NCBI GenBank assembly: GCA_019242475.1
Contig: JAFAVK010000029.1
Coordinates: forward strand, 1 to 49,831
Source: Acidobacteriota bacterium
GTDB taxonomy: Bacteria > Acidobacteriota > Blastocatellia > Pyrinomonadales > Pyrinomonadaceae
Reading direction: 5' to 3'
DNA: 49,831 nucleotides
Below, one piece after another: positions 38,627 through 49,831 of this stretch. Within the stretch, counting starts at the first letter, position 1; every line of letters starts with the position of its first letter. The notes under the pieces are model-generated. The model had not been told where the DNA came from and did no database searches. It saw nothing but the letters and a program-made list of their open reading frames with translations. The translations under genes and the position numbers were made by a program.

Positions 38627-41062
38627 TCACTCGTACCTCAGTGCGACCATCGGGTCTACCTTCGTCGCCCTCCTGGCGGGGACGAGGCAGGCGAGCAGGG
38701 CCACGACGAGCAGCAGCGCGGAGACCGAGACGTAGGTGGCGAGGTCGGTCGTGCTCACCTCATAGAGGAGCGACCGCATCAGCCGCGTGAGCGCGAGCGC
38801 GCCCGCCAGCCCGAGCGCCGCCCCCGCGAGCGCGAGCGCGAGCCCCTGCCGGACGACGAGGCCGAGGACGTCGCGCCCCTGCGCGCCGAGCGCGACGCGG
38901 ATGCCGATCTCGCGCGTGCGCTGCGCCACCGCGTAGCTCATCACCGCGTACAGGCCCACGGCCGCGAGCGCTGCCGCCACGCAGGCGAAGACGCCGAGGA
39001 GGAAGGCGCTGAAGCGCGCGCGCCCGACCGACTCGGCCAGCAGCTGGTTCATCGTGCGCACGTCGGCGACCGGCTGCTCCGCGTCGATCGCCTGAATCTC
39101 TTTCCGGATGGGCGCGGCCAGCGCCAGCGGGTCGCCCTTCGCCCGGACGACGAGCGACGTGAAGTTGACGGGGAGTTCCGCCTGCGGCCAGTAGACGGTC
39201 GGCCGCGACTCCTCGTCGAGCGCTTGCGACTTCACGTCCGCGACCACGCCGACGATCTCGGTCGGCTGCTGGTCGGGCTTCATCGAGACCCTGACGCGCT
39301 TGCCCAGCGGGTCTTCACCCGCGAAATACTTCTTCGCCAGCGACTCGCTGATGACGGCCACGCGCCTCTCCTCGGCCACCTCCTGCGGGCTGAAGGCGCG
39401 CCCGCGCAGGACGGGGATGCGCATCGCGCGGAAGTAGTCCTCGTCGATCACGCGCACGTCGGCGACCGCCTCCTCACCGCGCCGCGGCGCGGGGCGCCCC
39501 TCGACGGTGAAGTCCGTGGCGGCGCCCGGCCCGGCGAAGGGCAGGAAGCTGACGGCGCCGGCCGACTCGACGCCCGGCAGCCCCTTGATGCGCTCCAGCG
39601 CCTGCCGGTAGAACTGCATGGCCTGCTGGCCGTCGCGGTACTTTCTCTGCGGCAGCTCGACGCGCATCGTCAGCAGGCCGCCGGAGTCGAAGCCGGGGCT
39701 GACCGACTCCAAACGCACGAAGCTCTTCACGGCGAGCCCGGCCCCGACGAGGAGCATCAGCGCCAGCGCGATCTCGCTGACCACGAAGGCCGCGCGCAGG
39801 CGCCTGCTCCGCCGCCCCCCGGTCGAGCCCTTCGCGCCCTCCTTCAGGAACTCGTTGGCGCCGGGCCGCGCGGCTTCGAGCGCGGGCGCCACTCCGAAGA
39901 CGACCGCCGTCAGCAGGCTGACGCCGAGCGTGAAGCCGAGCACGGACAGGTCGAGGCCGACGCTGCCGACATCCAACAGGTCGGGCGGGCTCATGGCGAC
40001 GAGCAGTTCGACGCCCCACCAGGCGAGGAGGAGCCCGAGCCCGCCGCCCGCGAGCGCCAGCAGGAGGCTCTCCGTGAGGAATTGGCGCACGACCCTCCAG
40101 CGGCTCGCGCCCAGCGCGGTGCGGATGGCGACCTCCCTGCGCCGCGCGGCCGCGCGCGCCAGCAGCAGGTTGGCGACGTTGGCGCACGCGATCAGGAGGA
40201 GGAAGCCGACCGCGGCGAGGAGCACCCACAGCGCCGGGCGAATCTGCCCGGCGAACTGCTCGCGCAGCGGCGTGACCTCGACGCCCCAGCCCGTGTTGAA
40301 GTCCGGGTATTGTTGTTCGAGCCGGGCGGCGACCTGGCTCAGCTCGGCCTGCGCGCGCTCGGGCGTGACGCCATCTTTGAGCCGCGCGACCGCCGACCAG
40401 TAGCGGCCGCGGCGGACGCGGTGCTCGGCCCTGAGGCCGAAGGGCAACCACAGCTCCGAGGGCTTGCCCGTGAACGAACCCTGGCGGACGAACCACTGGA
40501 AGCCCGCGGGCATCACGCCGATGACTTCGGCCGGCGTCCCGTTGATCGTCACCTTCTGCCCGACGACCGAAGGGTCGGAGCCGAAGCGGCGCTGCCAGAG
40601 GCCGTGGCTGAGGACGACCACTTCCGGCGCGTCGGGCCGTCCGTCGTCGGGCGTGAAGTCGCGCCCGAGGACGGGCCGGGCGCCGAGGAGGCGGAACAGG
40701 TTCGGCGTCGTGTACTGGACGGGCACCTCGACCGGCTCGCCCCCGCCGGTCAGGTTCGCGTGCCAGTCGCTGTAGGCGGTCATCTCCTCGAAGACGTCCG
40801 ATTGCTCCTGCCAGTCGATGAAGTTGGCGGGCGAGATGACGTGCTGGCGCTCGTCCTGAATGCGATTCTGCTCCCAGACCATCACGAGCCGCGAAGGGTC
40901 TTTGTAAGGCAGCGGCCTGATGAGCACTGCGTTGACGACCGAGAAGATCGCCGTGTTGGCCGCCACGCCCAGCGCCAGCGCGAGCACGGCCACGGCCGTA
41001 AACCCCGGGCTCTTGAGCAACTGGCGAAACCCGAAGCGCACGTCTTGCAGCAGTGTCCTCAT
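38627..41062 (-). CDS. ADOP-10, duplicated FtsX-type permease
   Basis: 811 residues starting [20 protein letters not shown]. The first periplasmic domain carries [20 protein letters not shown] and [20 protein letters not shown], a basic patch not seen in neighbours. Coupling motifs [12 protein letters not shown] and [12 protein letters not shown] (about 717-728). The last loop reads [20 protein letters not shown], with a Glu replacing the Gly after LLY. The junction to ADOP-11 is TGAAGGAGAAGCGATG: a strong Shine-Dalgarno (AAGGAG) directly after the upstream stop. Confidence 0.95.
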   Translation of the reverse strand: MRTLLQDVRFGFRQLLKSPGFTAVAVLALALGVAANTAIFSVVNAVLIRPLPYKDPSRLVMVWEQNRIQDERQHVISPANFIDWQEQSDVFEEMTAYSDWHANLTGGGEPVEVPVQYTTPNLFRLLGARPVLGRDFTPDDGRPDAPEVVVLSHGLWQRRFGSDPSVVGQKVTINGTPAEVIGVMPAGFQWFVRQGSFTGKPSELWLPFGLRAEHRVRRGRYWSAVARLKDGVTPERAQAELSQVAARLEQQYPDFNTGWGVEVTPLREQFAGQIRPALWVLLAAVGFLLLIACANVANLLLARAAARRREVAIRTALGASRWRVVRQFLTESLLLALAGGGLGLLLAWWGVELLVAMSPPDLLDVGSVGLDLSVLGFTLGVSLLTAVVFGVAPALEAARPGANEFLKEGAKGSTGGRRSRRLRAAFVVSEIALALMLLVGAGLAVKSFVRLESVSPGFDSGGLLTMRVELPQRKYRDGQQAMQFYRQALERIKGLPGVESAGAVSFLPFAGPGAATDFTVEGRPAPRRGEEAVADVRVIDEDYFRAMRIPVLRGRAFSPQEVAEERRVAVISESLAKKYFAGEDPLGKRVRVSMKPDQQPTEIVGVVADVKSQALDEESRPTVYWPQAELPVNFTSLVVRAKGDPLALAAPIRKEIQAIDAEQPVADVRTMNQLLAESVGRARFSAFLLGVFACVAAALAAVGLYAVMSYAVAQRTREIGIRVALGAQGRDVLGLVVRQGLALALAGAALGLAGALALTRLMRSLLYEVSTTDLATYVSVSALLLVVALLACLVPARRATKVDPMVALRYE

Positions 41063-41072
41063 CGCTTCTCCT

Positions 41073-43481
41073 TCACTCGTATCTCAAAGCCACCAGCGGA
41101 TCGACGCGCGTCGCACGGCGCGCGGGGAGGTAGCAGGCGAAGAGCGCCACGAGCGCGAGCAGCAGCGCGACGCCCGCGTAGGTCAGAGGGTCTGTGGCCG
41201 AGACGCCGTAGAGGAGCCCCGCCATCAGGCGCGTCGCGGCGAAGGCCCCCGCGAGCCCGAGCGCGAGCCCCAAGACGACGAGCCTCATCCCCTGCCCCAG
41301 CACGAGCCGCAGCACGTCGCGCCCCTGCGCGCCGAGCGCGACGCGCACCCCGATCTCGTGCGTGCGCTGCGCGACCGTGTAGCTAACGACGCCGTAGAGT
41401 CCGAGCGCCGTCAGGAGCACCGCCAGCCCGGCGAAGCAGGCCATCAGGGTCAGCATGAAGCGGCGCCCCGCGAAGTTCTGCTCGATGAGATATTCGACGG
41501 TGCGCACCTTCCAGACCGGCTGCTCGGGGTCAACGCTCCACACGGCCTTCTTCACCGACTCGGCGAGGCTCAAAGGCTCGACGCGCGCTCGCACGACGAG
41601 CGTGCCGAAGATGTGCGGGTTCTGCGCGTAGGCCGTGTACATCTGCGGCTGCTGCCGCTCGCCGAGGTCGTACTGCTTCGCGTCGCCGACGACGCCGACG
41701 ACCGACGCCGTCACCTTCACCTCGGGCAGTTCGAGCTGCCTGCCGACCGGGTCTTCGCCCGGCCAGAGCTTCTCGGCCATCGTCCGGTTGACGAGCAGCA
41801 CGGGCGGCGTGTCGGGGCCGTCCGCGTAGTTGAAGTTGCGCCCGCGGATGAGCGGCAGGCCCACGGTCGAGAGGTAGTTCGGGTCGATGGCGTTCTCGAG
41901 CGCCTTCTGCTCCTGCCCGGGCGGCGGCGGGGCTTGTCCGGGCACGAGGTAGGTCAGGGCCGAGCCGTTGCCGCTGAATGGCAGGCCGCGCACGACGGCC
42001 GCCGACTCGACGCCCGGCAGGTGGCTGACGCGCTCGACCACCTCGCGGTGGAACGCCCACTGCTGCTCGCCCTTCGCGTAGCGGCTGCGCGGCAGGCGGT
42101 ACTCCATCGTCAGAAGGTTCTGCGGGTTGAAGCCGGGGCTCGTGCGCAGCAGCCGGTAGAAGCTGTTGAGCAGCAGGCCCGCGCCGACGAGCAGCACCAG
42201 CGAGAGCGCCACCTGCGCGACGACGAACGCGCTGCGCATGCGCGCGCGCTCACGCCCCTCGCCGCCGCCGCGGCCGCCCTCCTTGAGGCCGCGCGTCACG
42301 TCGGTCTTCGACAGTTGCAGCGCGGGCACGATGCCGAAGATGAGGCCGGTCAGCGCCGAGAGCCCGAGCGAGAAGGCGAGCACGCGCCCGTCGATGCCGA
42401 TCTTCTGCGCGGCGGGGAGGTCGCCCGGGTTGAGCGCGAGCAGGGCGTCCACGCCCCACTGCGCGAGCAGCAATCCCGCCGCCCCGCCCGCGAGCGAGAG
42501 CAGCAGCGTCTCCGTCAGGAACTGCCGGAGCAGGCGCCAGCGCGACGCGCCGAGCGCCGTGCGCAGCGCAACCTCCTTCTGCCGCGCCGCGCCGCGCGCC
42601 AGCAGCAGGTTCGCGATGTTGGCGCACGCGATGGCGAGGATGAGCCCGACCGCGCTCAGCAGGACGAGCAGCGCGGGGCGCACGTCCTCGACCGTCTGCT
42701 CTTGCAGCCCGACGACCTCGACGCCGCGCCCGCGATTCTCCTCGGGGTAAGCCTCTTCTAAACGTTTGGCGACGGCGCGCAGCTCACCTTCGGCCGCCTC
42801 GCGCGTCACGCCCGGCTTCAAACGCCCGACGACCCAGGCGTTGTGCGCCGCGCGCGCCACCTTGTAGTTGGGCCACTTCTGCGCGGGCAGCAGCACGTCG
42901 GGCGCGACGGTCGGGTAGCGGAAGCCCTCGGGCATCACGCCGACGACCGTGTAGGGCTCGCCGTTGAAGGTGAGCGACTTGCCGATGATCTCCGGGTCTG
43001 CGCCGAAGCGGCGCTGCCACAGCTCGTGCGCGAGCAGGACGACCCGGCCGCCGCCCTGCGCGTCGTCTTCGGCCGTGAAGGCGCGGCCGCGCTCGGGCGC
43101 GACGCCGACGACCGGGAAGAAGCTCGAAGTGACGAAGGCGCCGACGACGCGCTCGGGCTCTGCGCCCGCGCCCGTCAGGTTGACGCTCTGCGGGACGAAG
43201 GTCGCGAAGCCCTCGAACGAGCGGCTGCCCGCGCGGTAGTCTTCGAGGTTCGGGACGGAGATGTAGTCGCGCGGCACGCTCTGCGTCGTCTCGTAGACGA
43301 TGACCAGGCGCTCCGCGTCCCTGAACGGCAGCGGCCGCAGCAGCACGGCGTTGACGACCGAGAAGATGGCCGTGTTCGCGCCGATGCCGAGCGCCAGCGT
43401 CAACACCGCCACCACCGCGAACCCCGGCCGCTTCAACAGCGTCCGCACCCCGAAGCGCAAGTCCTGAAGCAGAGTCGTCAT
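41073..43481 (-). CDS. ADOP-11, duplicated FtsX-type permease
   Basis: 802 residues from ATG 43481 ([20 protein letters not shown]), with GGAGGAG upstream. The frame is open for 82 more codons, but that part is antisense-like Arg/Ala-rich sequence overlapping ADOP-12 and is rejected. Coupling motifs [12 protein letters not shown] and [12 protein letters not shown] (about 708-719). The C-terminus is [14 protein letters not shown], the most altered in the array (Arg for Lys, Leu for Met); the DNA block shared by the other 3' ends is also changed here. The second domain has a [20 protein letters not shown] proline-rich loop. Confidence 0.95.
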   Translation of the reverse strand: MTTLLQDLRFGVRTLLKRPGFAVVAVLTLALGIGANTAIFSVVNAVLLRPLPFRDAERLVIVYETTQSVPRDYISVPNLEDYRAGSRSFEGFATFVPQSVNLTGAGAEPERVVGAFVTSSFFPVVGVAPERGRAFTAEDDAQGGGRVVLLAHELWQRRFGADPEIIGKSLTFNGEPYTVVGVMPEGFRYPTVAPDVLLPAQKWPNYKVARAAHNAWVVGRLKPGVTREAAEGELRAVAKRLEEAYPEENRGRGVEVVGLQEQTVEDVRPALLVLLSAVGLILAIACANIANLLLARGAARQKEVALRTALGASRWRLLRQFLTETLLLSLAGGAAGLLLAQWGVDALLALNPGDLPAAQKIGIDGRVLAFSLGLSALTGLIFGIVPALQLSKTDVTRGLKEGGRGGGEGRERARMRSAFVVAQVALSLVLLVGAGLLLNSFYRLLRTSPGFNPQNLLTMEYRLPRSRYAKGEQQWAFHREVVERVSHLPGVESAAVVRGLPFSGNGSALTYLVPGQAPPPPGQEQKALENAIDPNYLSTVGLPLIRGRNFNYADGPDTPPVLLVNRTMAEKLWPGEDPVGRQLELPEVKVTASVVGVVGDAKQYDLGERQQPQMYTAYAQNPHIFGTLVVRARVEPLSLAESVKKAVWSVDPEQPVWKVRTVEYLIEQNFAGRRFMLTLMACFAGLAVLLTALGLYGVVSYTVAQRTHEIGVRVALGAQGRDVLRLVLGQGMRLVVLGLALGLAGAFAATRLMAGLLYGVSATDPLTYAGVALLLALVALFACYLPARRATRVDPLVALRYE

Positions 43482-43501
43482 CACTTCTCCTCCCCGGGAG
43501 T

Positions 43502-45943
43502 TCACTCGTATCTCAAGGCGACCATCGGATCGACCTTCGTCGCGCGGCGCGCCGGGATGATGCAGGCCAGCAGCGCGACGCAGGCCGTCAGCGCCGCGAC
43601 GCCCGCGTAGGTCAGCGGGTCGGTCGCCGAGACGCCGTAGAGCAGGCTCGACAGCCAGCGCGTCAGCAGCAGCGCGCCGAGCAGGCCGGGCAGGATGCCG
43701 AGCGCGGCCAGCTTGAGGCCGTGCCACACGACCAGCGTGAGGATGTCGCGCGGCCGCGCGCCGAGCGCGACGCGCAGGCCCAGCTCGCGCGTGCGCTGCG
43801 CGACCGCGTAGGCCGTCACGCCGAAGATGCCGACGCCCGCGAGCAGCAGCGCCATCGACGCCAGCCAGTTCAAAAGCACGGCCGTGAAGCGCGGGCGCGC
43901 GAGCCGCGCGGCCACCTGCTCCTCCATCGTCGCGACGCGGCTCACGGCCAACTCCGGGTCGAGCGCCGCCACCTCGCGCCGCACGAGCGCGAGCGCGTCC
44001 GAACTGCTTAAAGTCGAGCGGACGGCGAAGTGGTTGAGGTTGGCCGTCCCTTGCGCGTGCGGGACGTAGATGTCGAGCCGCGTGGCTTGCAGCTCGCGGT
44101 AGCGCACGTCGCCCGCGACGCCGACGACCGTGCGCCAGGGCTCTTCGTCGCTCTCGGGTTCGAGCTTGATGCGTTTGCCGACCGCGCCCGCGGCGGAGCC
44201 GAAGTAACGTTCGGCCAAAGACTCGCTCACGACGACGACGGGCTCGACATTCTCGCGGTCGCGCTCGTCGAACTCGCGCCCGGCCTTGAGCGGGATGGCG
44301 AAGGTTTTGAAGTAGTGCGGATTGACGATCTCGAAGTTCGCGTCCGGGTTATGTCTCGCCTCTTCGGCCGGCTGCCCCTCGGCGGCGAACTTGTTGTCCC
44401 AGGCCACCGTGCCTTCGAGCGGGCGCGTCAGCACGCCGCTGGCCGCGACCACGCCGGGCCGCGCTTCGAGCCTTTCAATCAGTTGCCGGAAGAACTCGCG
44501 CCGCGCCTCGGGCTTGCCGTACTTCGAGCCCGTCAGGCGCAGCTGCATCGTCAGAACCCCGCGCGGGTCGAAGCCGAGCGGGACGCCGCTCAAATTTAGA
44601 AAGCTCCGCAGGATGAGCGTCGCGCCGGCCACGAGCACCAGCGTCAGCGCGACCTCGCCGACGACCAGCGCGCCGCGCAGCCTTTTGCCCGCGCGCGCGT
44701 TCGTGAGCTTGCCGCCGGCCTCGCTCAGCGTCTCGCTCAGTTTGAAGCGCGAGGCCGAGAGCGCGGGCAGTAGGCCGAAGACGGCGGTCGTGATGAGCGT
44801 GAAGGTGACGCTCGCGACGACGGCCGCGCCGCTTAAGCTCACGTCTTCGAGGCGCGGGATGTCCGCGGGCGCGAGGGCCGCGAGCAGCTCGACCAGCCAC
44901 GACGCGAGCAGCAGGCCCGCCGCCCCGCCCGCCAGCGCGAGCAAGAGACTTTCGACCAGGAGTTGCACGGCGAGCCTCCAACGCGACGCGCCGAGCGCCA
45001 CGCGCACGGCCAGTTCCCTCCGTCTCGACGTGGCCCGCGCGAGCATCAGGTTCGCGATGTTCGCCGCGCCGACCAGGAGCAGCAGCGCCGTCGCCGCGAA
45101 GAGCGCCCACAGCGCCGGCTTCGCGTCGCCGAACAGATAATCCGCCAGAGGTGTCAGCACCACGCGCTGGCCGGCGGCCTGCGTCTCCGGGTACTGCGCG
45201 GCGAGGCGCGCGATGATCGTGTCCAGCTCGGCCGCCGCCTGCGCTTGCGTCACGCCGTCCTTCAAGCGCCCGACGGTTTGCAGGTAGACGACGCCGCGGT
45301 TCTCAAGGCCGCGCGGGTTCGCCACGGGCAGCAGTGGAATCCAGAGGTCTACGCCCGCGGGGAAGTTGAAGGCGGGCGGCAGCACGCCGATGACGTTGAA
45401 GGCGGTCTGGTTGAGCGTGACGCTCTGGCCGACGACCGACGGGTCTGCGCCGAAGCGTTCGCGCCAGAGGCGGTCGCTCAAGACGACGACCGCCGGGCCG
45501 CCCACGCGGTCGTCTGACTCGTCGAAGACGCGGCCGACCGCCGCGCGCGCGCCGAGGACGCCGAAGAAGCGCCCCGTCACCTTCGCGCTCTCCAACTGCA
45601 CGGGCTCGCCCCGGCCCGTCAGCACGTAGCCGTAGCCGTAGACGGTCGTCGGCATCGCGGCCAGCGACTCGAAGCTCCGGCTCTGCGCCTGCCAGTCGCG
45701 GAAGTCTGCGACGGAGAGTTCGACCAAAGGGTTGCCGGTCGTCGCGTCGCGCTTCCAGGCGACGAACAGCCGCTCCTGCTCGGGGAAAGGCAGCGGGCGC
45801 AGCAGGACGGCGTGGACGACGCTGAAGGCGGCCGTGCTCGCGCCGATGCCGAGCGCGAGAGTCAAGACCGCCACCAGCGCGAAGCCCCGGCTCTTCAACA
45901 ACACCCTGACGCCGTACCGCAGGTCTTGGAGCAGAGTCCTCAT
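43502..45943 (-). CDS. ADOP-12, duplicated FtsX-type permease
   Basis: 813 residues starting [20 protein letters not shown]. Several family positions differ: [20 protein letters not shown] in the first domain, [11 protein letters not shown] and [11 protein letters not shown] (about 719-730) as coupling motifs, with Leu replacing Ile in both. The sixth helix begins [20 protein letters not shown]. The seventh ends [17 protein letters not shown]. No Shine-Dalgarno is seen: the start is preceded only by TGATAAGCG, and the ADOP-13 stop is 6 bases upstream, the shortest gap in the array. Its translation probably depends on ribosomes finishing ADOP-13. Confidence 0.95.
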   Translation of the reverse strand: MRTLLQDLRYGVRVLLKSRGFALVAVLTLALGIGASTAAFSVVHAVLLRPLPFPEQERLFVAWKRDATTGNPLVELSVADFRDWQAQSRSFESLAAMPTTVYGYGYVLTGRGEPVQLESAKVTGRFFGVLGARAAVGRVFDESDDRVGGPAVVVLSDRLWRERFGADPSVVGQSVTLNQTAFNVIGVLPPAFNFPAGVDLWIPLLPVANPRGLENRGVVYLQTVGRLKDGVTQAQAAAELDTIIARLAAQYPETQAAGQRVVLTPLADYLFGDAKPALWALFAATALLLLVGAANIANLMLARATSRRRELAVRVALGASRWRLAVQLLVESLLLALAGGAAGLLLASWLVELLAALAPADIPRLEDVSLSGAAVVASVTFTLITTAVFGLLPALSASRFKLSETLSEAGGKLTNARAGKRLRGALVVGEVALTLVLVAGATLILRSFLNLSGVPLGFDPRGVLTMQLRLTGSKYGKPEARREFFRQLIERLEARPGVVAASGVLTRPLEGTVAWDNKFAAEGQPAEEARHNPDANFEIVNPHYFKTFAIPLKAGREFDERDRENVEPVVVVSESLAERYFGSAAGAVGKRIKLEPESDEEPWRTVVGVAGDVRYRELQATRLDIYVPHAQGTANLNHFAVRSTLSSSDALALVRREVAALDPELAVSRVATMEEQVAARLARPRFTAVLLNWLASMALLLAGVGIFGVTAYAVAQRTRELGLRVALGARPRDILTLVVWHGLKLAALGILPGLLGALLLTRWLSSLLYGVSATDPLTYAGVAALTACVALLACIIPARRATKVDPMVALRYE

Positions 45944-45949
45944 CGCTTA

Positions 45950-48376
45950 TCACTCGTAACGAAGAGCCACCATCGGATCGACCTTCGTCGCCCTGCGCGC
46001 GGGCAGGTAGCAGGCGAGGAGCGCCACGGCCGCGAGGAGCAGTGCGAGGCCGGCGTAGGTCACGGGGTCGCTCGCCGAGACGCCGAAGAGCTGGCTCTCG
46101 ATCAGGCGCGTGAGCAGGAGCGCGCCCGCGAGGCCGAGGCCGAGCCCCAGGAGCGCGAGCCGCATCCCCTTCCCCAGCACGAGCGTGAGGATCGAGCGCG
46201 GGCGCGCGCCGAGCGCGAGGCGGACGCCGATCTCCTGCGTGTGCTGCGCGACGAAGAAGGAGAGCACGCCGTAGATGCCGAGCGACGCCAGGAGCAGCGC
46301 GAGGCCGGCGAACGACGCGAGCAGCGTCATCCCGACGCGCCGCTGCGAAGACTCTTCGCCGAGAATCTCCTCCATCGTCTGGACGTTCGCGACCGGCTGC
46401 TCGGGGTCAACGGCGTACACCTCGCGGCGCACGGCCACGACGAGCGACGTGGGCTCGACCGACGCGCGCACGACGAGGTGTGCGGGCGCGAACCAGGGGT
46501 AGTAGTTGACCTGTTTATAAGGGAGGTAGAACTCCGGCTTGGCCGGCGCCTCGATGCCCATCTGGCGGAGGTCGCCGACGACGCCGACGACCGTCACCCA
46601 AGGGTGGTCGGCGTCGGGGCCGCCGACCTTGAAGCGCTCGCCGAGCACACGGCCGCCGGGGAAGTATGCGCGCGCCATCGCCTCGTTGATGACGGCGACC
46701 GGCTGCCCCTGCGGCCCGTCGGTCTCCTCGAAGTAGCGCCCCGCCTTGAGCGGCAGCCCCAGAGACTCAAGGTAGCCGGCCGTCACCTGCCGGTGGATCG
46801 CGTCGTACCCGAGCCCCGGCTCCAGGGCGCGCCCCTCGACCACGAAGCCGCTCGTCCCGCCCTTCCAGGCCAGAGGCACCGCGGTCGTGTAGCCGGCCGA
46901 GACGACGCCGGGCAGCGCGCGCACGCGCCCGAGCACCGCGTCGTAGAACGCCTCGCGCTGCGTGTGCTCGCGGTAACGATTCTGGGGCAGCACCGTCCTC
47001 AACGTCAGAACCTGCTCCGGGCTCGCCAGCGCGTACTGCCCGCGCAGCTTCTGCAAGGACTGTATGAGGAGCGCCGCGCCGACCAAAAGCACGAGCGCCA
47101 GCGCGACCTCCGCGACCACGAACGCGCCTCTTAAACTCTTCCCGCCGCCGACCGCGCCGCGCCCGCCGCCCTGCTTGAGCGCGTCGGCGGGGCCGGCCTT
47201 CGACGCCTGTAACGCCGGGGCCAGCCCGAAGAGCGTCGCCGTCAAAAGCGAGACGGCGAGCGTGAAGACCAGGGCGCGCCCGTCAACCTCAAGCGGCGCC
47301 GACGCCGCGAGCGAAGGCGGCACCAACTGCCGCAGGAAGGCGAAGCTCCACACCGCGACTAGAAGCCCCGCGGCGGCGCCCGCGGCCGAGAGCAGCGCGC
47401 TCTCGGTCAAAAGCTGCCGCACCACGCGCCACCGCGACGCGCCGAGCGCGGCGCGCACGGCGATCTCTTTGCGGCGCGCGGCCGAGCGCGCGAGCAGCAG
47501 GCCCGCCACGTTGGCGCACGCGATGAGCAGCACGAAGGCGACGGCCACGATGAGGATGAGCAGCGGCCTTCGCAACTGCCCCGACACCTGCTCGCGCAGA
47601 GGCAGCACGTACGCGCTCAGGTCGCCCGCCTCTTCGGGGTGGTCGTGCGCGATGCGCGCCGTGACGGCCTTTAAATCCGCGTCGGACTGCTCGACCGAGA
47701 CGCCACGCTTCAGGCGCCCGACGACCGTCAGGTAGTGCGCGCCGCGGTTGGCCCAGTCCTCCGGCGAGAGCAAGAGCGGAATCCAAGCGCGCACGTTCGG
47801 GTCGAGGAACTGGAAGCCCCGCGGCATCACGCCGACGACGGTGTACTTGTCGCCGTTGAGAAGGATGTCGCGCCCGACGACCCCTTCGTCGCCGCCGAAG
47901 GTTTCGAGCCACAGGCCGTGGCTCAGGATGACGACGTTGTCCGAGCCCGGCTTCTCCTCCTCGGCGGTGAAGCCGCGGCCGAGCGCCGGGCGCACGCCGA
48001 GCAAAGGGAAGAGTTCGGCCGAGACGCCGTTGCCGTTGAGCCTCTGCGGCTCGCCGTAGCCCGTCAGGTTGAAGCTCTCGAAGCTGAGGGCGGCCACCGC
48101 CTCGAACGACTTCGTCTGCGTCTTCCAGTCCACGAAGTTGGCCGGCGCGGGCGTGTTCTGCGGGAAGCCGATGCGCGTCGCGTCCTCCCACAGCATCACC
48201 AAACGCTCCGGCTCCGGGAACGGCAGCGGCTTCAAGAGCACCGCGTTGACGAGGCTGAAGATGGCCGTGTTCGCCCCGATGCCGAGCGCCAGCGTCAACA
48301 CCGCGACCGCCGTGAACCCCGGCCGCTTCCAGAGCATCCGCGCCCCGAAACGCAAGTCCTGAAGTAGTGTGCTCAT
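45950..48376 (-). CDS. ADOP-13, duplicated FtsX-type permease, QHT subgroup
   Basis: 808 residues from ATG 48376 ([20 protein letters not shown]), with AAGGAGAGG upstream. The longer frame to 48433 runs into the hairpin element and is rejected. It pairs with ADOP-3: SFFVAQHTQEIGVRLALGAR after the sixth helix, LTRLIESQLFGVSASDP after the seventh, and PLAWKGGTSGFVVEGR in the second domain against PLTRKGGANGLSVEGK in ADOP-3. The first coupling motif is KEIAVRAALGAS. Ten other array genes lie between this pair. It is probably the first gene of a transcription unit that starts after the 171-base gap. Confidence 0.95.
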   Translation of the reverse strand: MSTLLQDLRFGARMLWKRPGFTAVAVLTLALGIGANTAIFSLVNAVLLKPLPFPEPERLVMLWEDATRIGFPQNTPAPANFVDWKTQTKSFEAVAALSFESFNLTGYGEPQRLNGNGVSAELFPLLGVRPALGRGFTAEEEKPGSDNVVILSHGLWLETFGGDEGVVGRDILLNGDKYTVVGVMPRGFQFLDPNVRAWIPLLLSPEDWANRGAHYLTVVGRLKRGVSVEQSDADLKAVTARIAHDHPEEAGDLSAYVLPLREQVSGQLRRPLLILIVAVAFVLLIACANVAGLLLARSAARRKEIAVRAALGASRWRVVRQLLTESALLSAAGAAAGLLVAVWSFAFLRQLVPPSLAASAPLEVDGRALVFTLAVSLLTATLFGLAPALQASKAGPADALKQGGGRGAVGGGKSLRGAFVVAEVALALVLLVGAALLIQSLQKLRGQYALASPEQVLTLRTVLPQNRYREHTQREAFYDAVLGRVRALPGVVSAGYTTAVPLAWKGGTSGFVVEGRALEPGLGYDAIHRQVTAGYLESLGLPLKAGRYFEETDGPQGQPVAVINEAMARAYFPGGRVLGERFKVGGPDADHPWVTVVGVVGDLRQMGIEAPAKPEFYLPYKQVNYYPWFAPAHLVVRASVEPTSLVVAVRREVYAVDPEQPVANVQTMEEILGEESSQRRVGMTLLASFAGLALLLASLGIYGVLSFFVAQHTQEIGVRLALGARPRSILTLVLGKGMRLALLGLGLGLAGALLLTRLIESQLFGVSASDPVTYAGLALLLAAVALLACYLPARRATKVDPMVALRYE

Positions 48377-48391
48377 CACCTCTCCTTCCCT

Positions 48392-48528
48392 GGGAGCGCG
48401 GGCATCCCTGCCCGCCAAAGCGTGCGCGAGCACGCTTAGCCGTCATCCGTTATCTTTCAACCGTGAGACATAAAGTCTCACGGCCTTCGCGCTGGCGCGC
48501 TCATGGCGGGCAGGATGCCCGCGCTCCC
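48392..48528. repeat. Structured palindromic element (MITE- or REP-like) between ADOP-14 and ADOP-13
   Basis: The terminal arms 48392-48417 and 48504-48528 are complementary with one extra base in the left arm (25 of 26). Inside are CGTGCGCGAGCACG (48421-48434) and a hairpin 48461-48469 with 48475-48483 (CCGTGAGAC and its complement). No ORF and no obvious target duplication. It interrupts an otherwise tightly packed array and lies just upstream of the ADOP-13 ribosome binding site. Confidence 0.75.
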
Positions 48529-48547
48529 GGCGACAGCCGGCCTTATC

Positions 48548-49831
48548 TCACTCGTATCTCAGTGCGACCATCGGATCGACCTTCGTCGCCTTGCGCGCCG
48601 GGAGCAGGCACGAGAGCAGCGCGACGACGGCGAGCAGCAGGGCGACGGAGCCGTAGGTCAGCGGGTCGGTCGCCGTCACGCCGAAGAGCAGCGACGACAT
48701 CAGCCGCGTCACGGCGAACGCGCCGACGACGCCGACGCCGATGCCGAACAGGGTCAGTCTCATCGCCTGCCAGACGACCATCCGCAGCACGTTGCCCCGC
48801 GCCGCGCCGAGCGCCATGCGCACCCCGATCTCGTGCGTGCGCTGCGCGACCGAGTAGGCCATCACGCCGTAGATGCCGAGCGCGGCGAGCAGCAGGGCGG
48901 CGGCGGCGAAGAGGCCGAGCAGCCACGTCGCGAACCTCTGCGACGAGACGCTCGTCGTCACGATGCTGTCCATCGTCTGGACGAACGAGACGGGCTGGTC
49001 GGCGTCGATCCCGCGGACGGCCTCCCGCACCGGGTTCGTGAGCGAGTCCGGGTCGGCGCCTGCCGAGCGGACGGCGAGCGACACGCTCCGCGGGAAGTTG
49101 ACCGGCTGCCCCTGCGCGAGCGGAGAATCGACGGGGATCGGCAACTGGAAGTAGGGGCGGTACAGCTCGACGCGCGCGACCTCGTTGGGGGCGTAATGTC
49201 TGACGTGGCGGACGACGCCGACGATCTCCATCCACGGCGCCGGCGGCTGGCCCGGCTGGGGGGGGCCGCCGAGTCGGATGCGCTTGCCGAGGGGCGACTC
49301 GTTCGGGAAGAAGCGCTCGGCCATCATCTCGTCGATGATGGCGACGCGCGGCGTGCCCTCGCGGTCGCCGTCCGTGAAGTAGCGCCCCTCGACGAGCGGA
49401 ATCTTCAACGCCTTGAAGTAGCCGGGGCTGACGGCGAGGTTGACCGCGATGGTCACGTCCTTCACGTCCTGCACCTCTTGCCCCTCGACCGTGACCCCGG
49501 ACTCGATGCCGCCGTTCATCGGCAGGCCGATGGTGACGCCCGCCGACTCGACGCCGGGGAGCGCCTCGACGCGCTGCAACAGGGCGCGGTAAAAGTTCTC
49601 GATCTGCGCGTTCTCCGTGTAGCGCGCGTCGGGGAGCGCGACCCGCATCGTCAGCACGCGCTCGGGGTCGAAGCCGAGGTCGGCCCGCCTGAGGTTCAGG
49701 AAGCTCTTGACGAGCAGCCCGGCGCCGACGAGCAGCAGCAAGCTGAGCGCGACCTCCGCGACGACGAGCGCGGAGCGCACGCGCCGGCGCGAGCCGCCCT
49801 CGCTCCCCGAGCGTCCGCCCTCCTTTAGCGT
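48548..49831 (-). CDS. ADOP-14, duplicated FtsX-type permease (5' part outside the window)
   Basis: Partial: 427 residues from inside the gene to the stop; the reading frame is open through the window edge, beginning [13 protein letters not shown], which is the linker before the fifth helix. It contains helix five (about 19-42 of the visible part), the whole second periplasmic domain, helices six to eight and the C-terminus. The coupling motif is [20 protein letters not shown]. The end is [17 protein letters not shown], Lys for Arg as in ADOP-8. The second periplasmic domain has [20 protein letters not shown], a proline-rich loop. More array genes may lie beyond the edge. Confidence 0.93.
   Translation of the reverse strand, partial: TLKEGGRSGSEGGSRRRVRSALVVAEVALSLLLLVGAGLLVKSFLNLRRADLGFDPERVLTMRVALPDARYTENAQIENFYRALLQRVEALPGVESAGVTIGLPMNGGIESGVTVEGQEVQDVKDVTIAVNLAVSPGYFKALKIPLVEGRYFTDGDREGTPRVAIIDEMMAERFFPNESPLGKRIRLGGPPQPGQPPAPWMEIVGVVRHVRHYAPNEVARVELYRPYFQLPIPVDSPLAQGQPVNFPRSVSLAVRSAGADPDSLTNPVREAVRGIDADQPVSFVQTMDSIVTTSVSSQRFATWLLGLFAAAALLLAALGIYGVMAYSVAQRTHEIGVRMALGAARGNVLRMVVWQAMRLTLFGIGVGVVGAFAVTRLMSSLLFGVTATDPLTYGSVALLLAVVALLSCLLPARKATKVDPMVALRYE

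Noticed and set aside
38615..41386. 923-codon plus-strand ORF opposite ADOP-10
   Set aside because: High GC removes stop codons from the antisense frame. The product is Arg/Glu/Asp-rich without a recognisable fold; similar antisense ORFs lie opposite every permease.
43482..43727. 82-residue extension of ADOP-11
   Set aside because: It overlaps the 3' end of ADOP-12 in another frame; a good ribosome binding site precedes the ATG at 43481.

Overview
The window looks like a chromosomal segment of an Acidobacteriota bacterium, probably of the Blastocatellia type. This is inferred from the high GC content, a sigma factor of the TIGR02999-like ECF kind beside a giant Ser/Thr kinase with TPR repeats, and above all from an array of ADOP genes (acidobacterial duplicated orphan permeases). 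No rRNA, tRNA, CRISPR array, transposase, integrase or phage structural gene was seen.

Layout. Positions 1-6230, plus strand: an ECF sigma factor followed by a 1744-residue soluble Ser/Thr kinase fused to two TolB/FlgO-like plus TPR modules and a third TPR module. Positions 6310-7400: a visibly AT-richer island bounded by a perfect 14-base direct repeat. It holds a 62-residue acidic protein with its own promoter and terminator, a convergent XRE-type repressor, and a tiny ORF whose stop overlaps the repressor start. Just outside it lies the C-terminal remnant of a secreted beta-sandwich protein. Positions 7640-9660: a very strong hairpin, two small minus-strand genes and a secreted seven-bladed WD40 protein.

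Positions 9677-16288 hold the ATPase and control block. It contains one MacB/LolD-type ABC ATPase, an NtrY-like histidine kinase, a CASTOR/POLLUX-type ion channel on the opposite strand, and an NtrC-type response regulator. Between the channel and the regulator sit an 11-copy 21-bp palindromic tandem repeat and a roughly 170-bp imperfect palindrome.

Positions 16443-49831 (about 33 kb, all minus strand) are fourteen consecutive ADOP permease genes, thirteen complete and one cut by the window edge. Each encodes about 800 residues with 8 predicted membrane helices and two MacB_PCD-FtsX halves. Most junctions are 6-21 bases, and in several the stop codon overlaps the ribosome binding site of the next gene. 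Hairpins at 33612-33678, 16383-16434 and 48392-48528 probably split the array into transcription units. I number the permeases ADOP-1 (nearest the regulator) to ADOP-14 (window edge), so transcription runs from 14 towards 1.

How it may work together (inference): many divergent permeases could share the single ATPase and be controlled by the two-component pair. A second theme is a set of short words rich in stop codons in several frames, placed at gene 3' ends and mirrored downstream so that the transcript can fold into a hairpin. These tails differ in sequence from locus to locus but share the same design.
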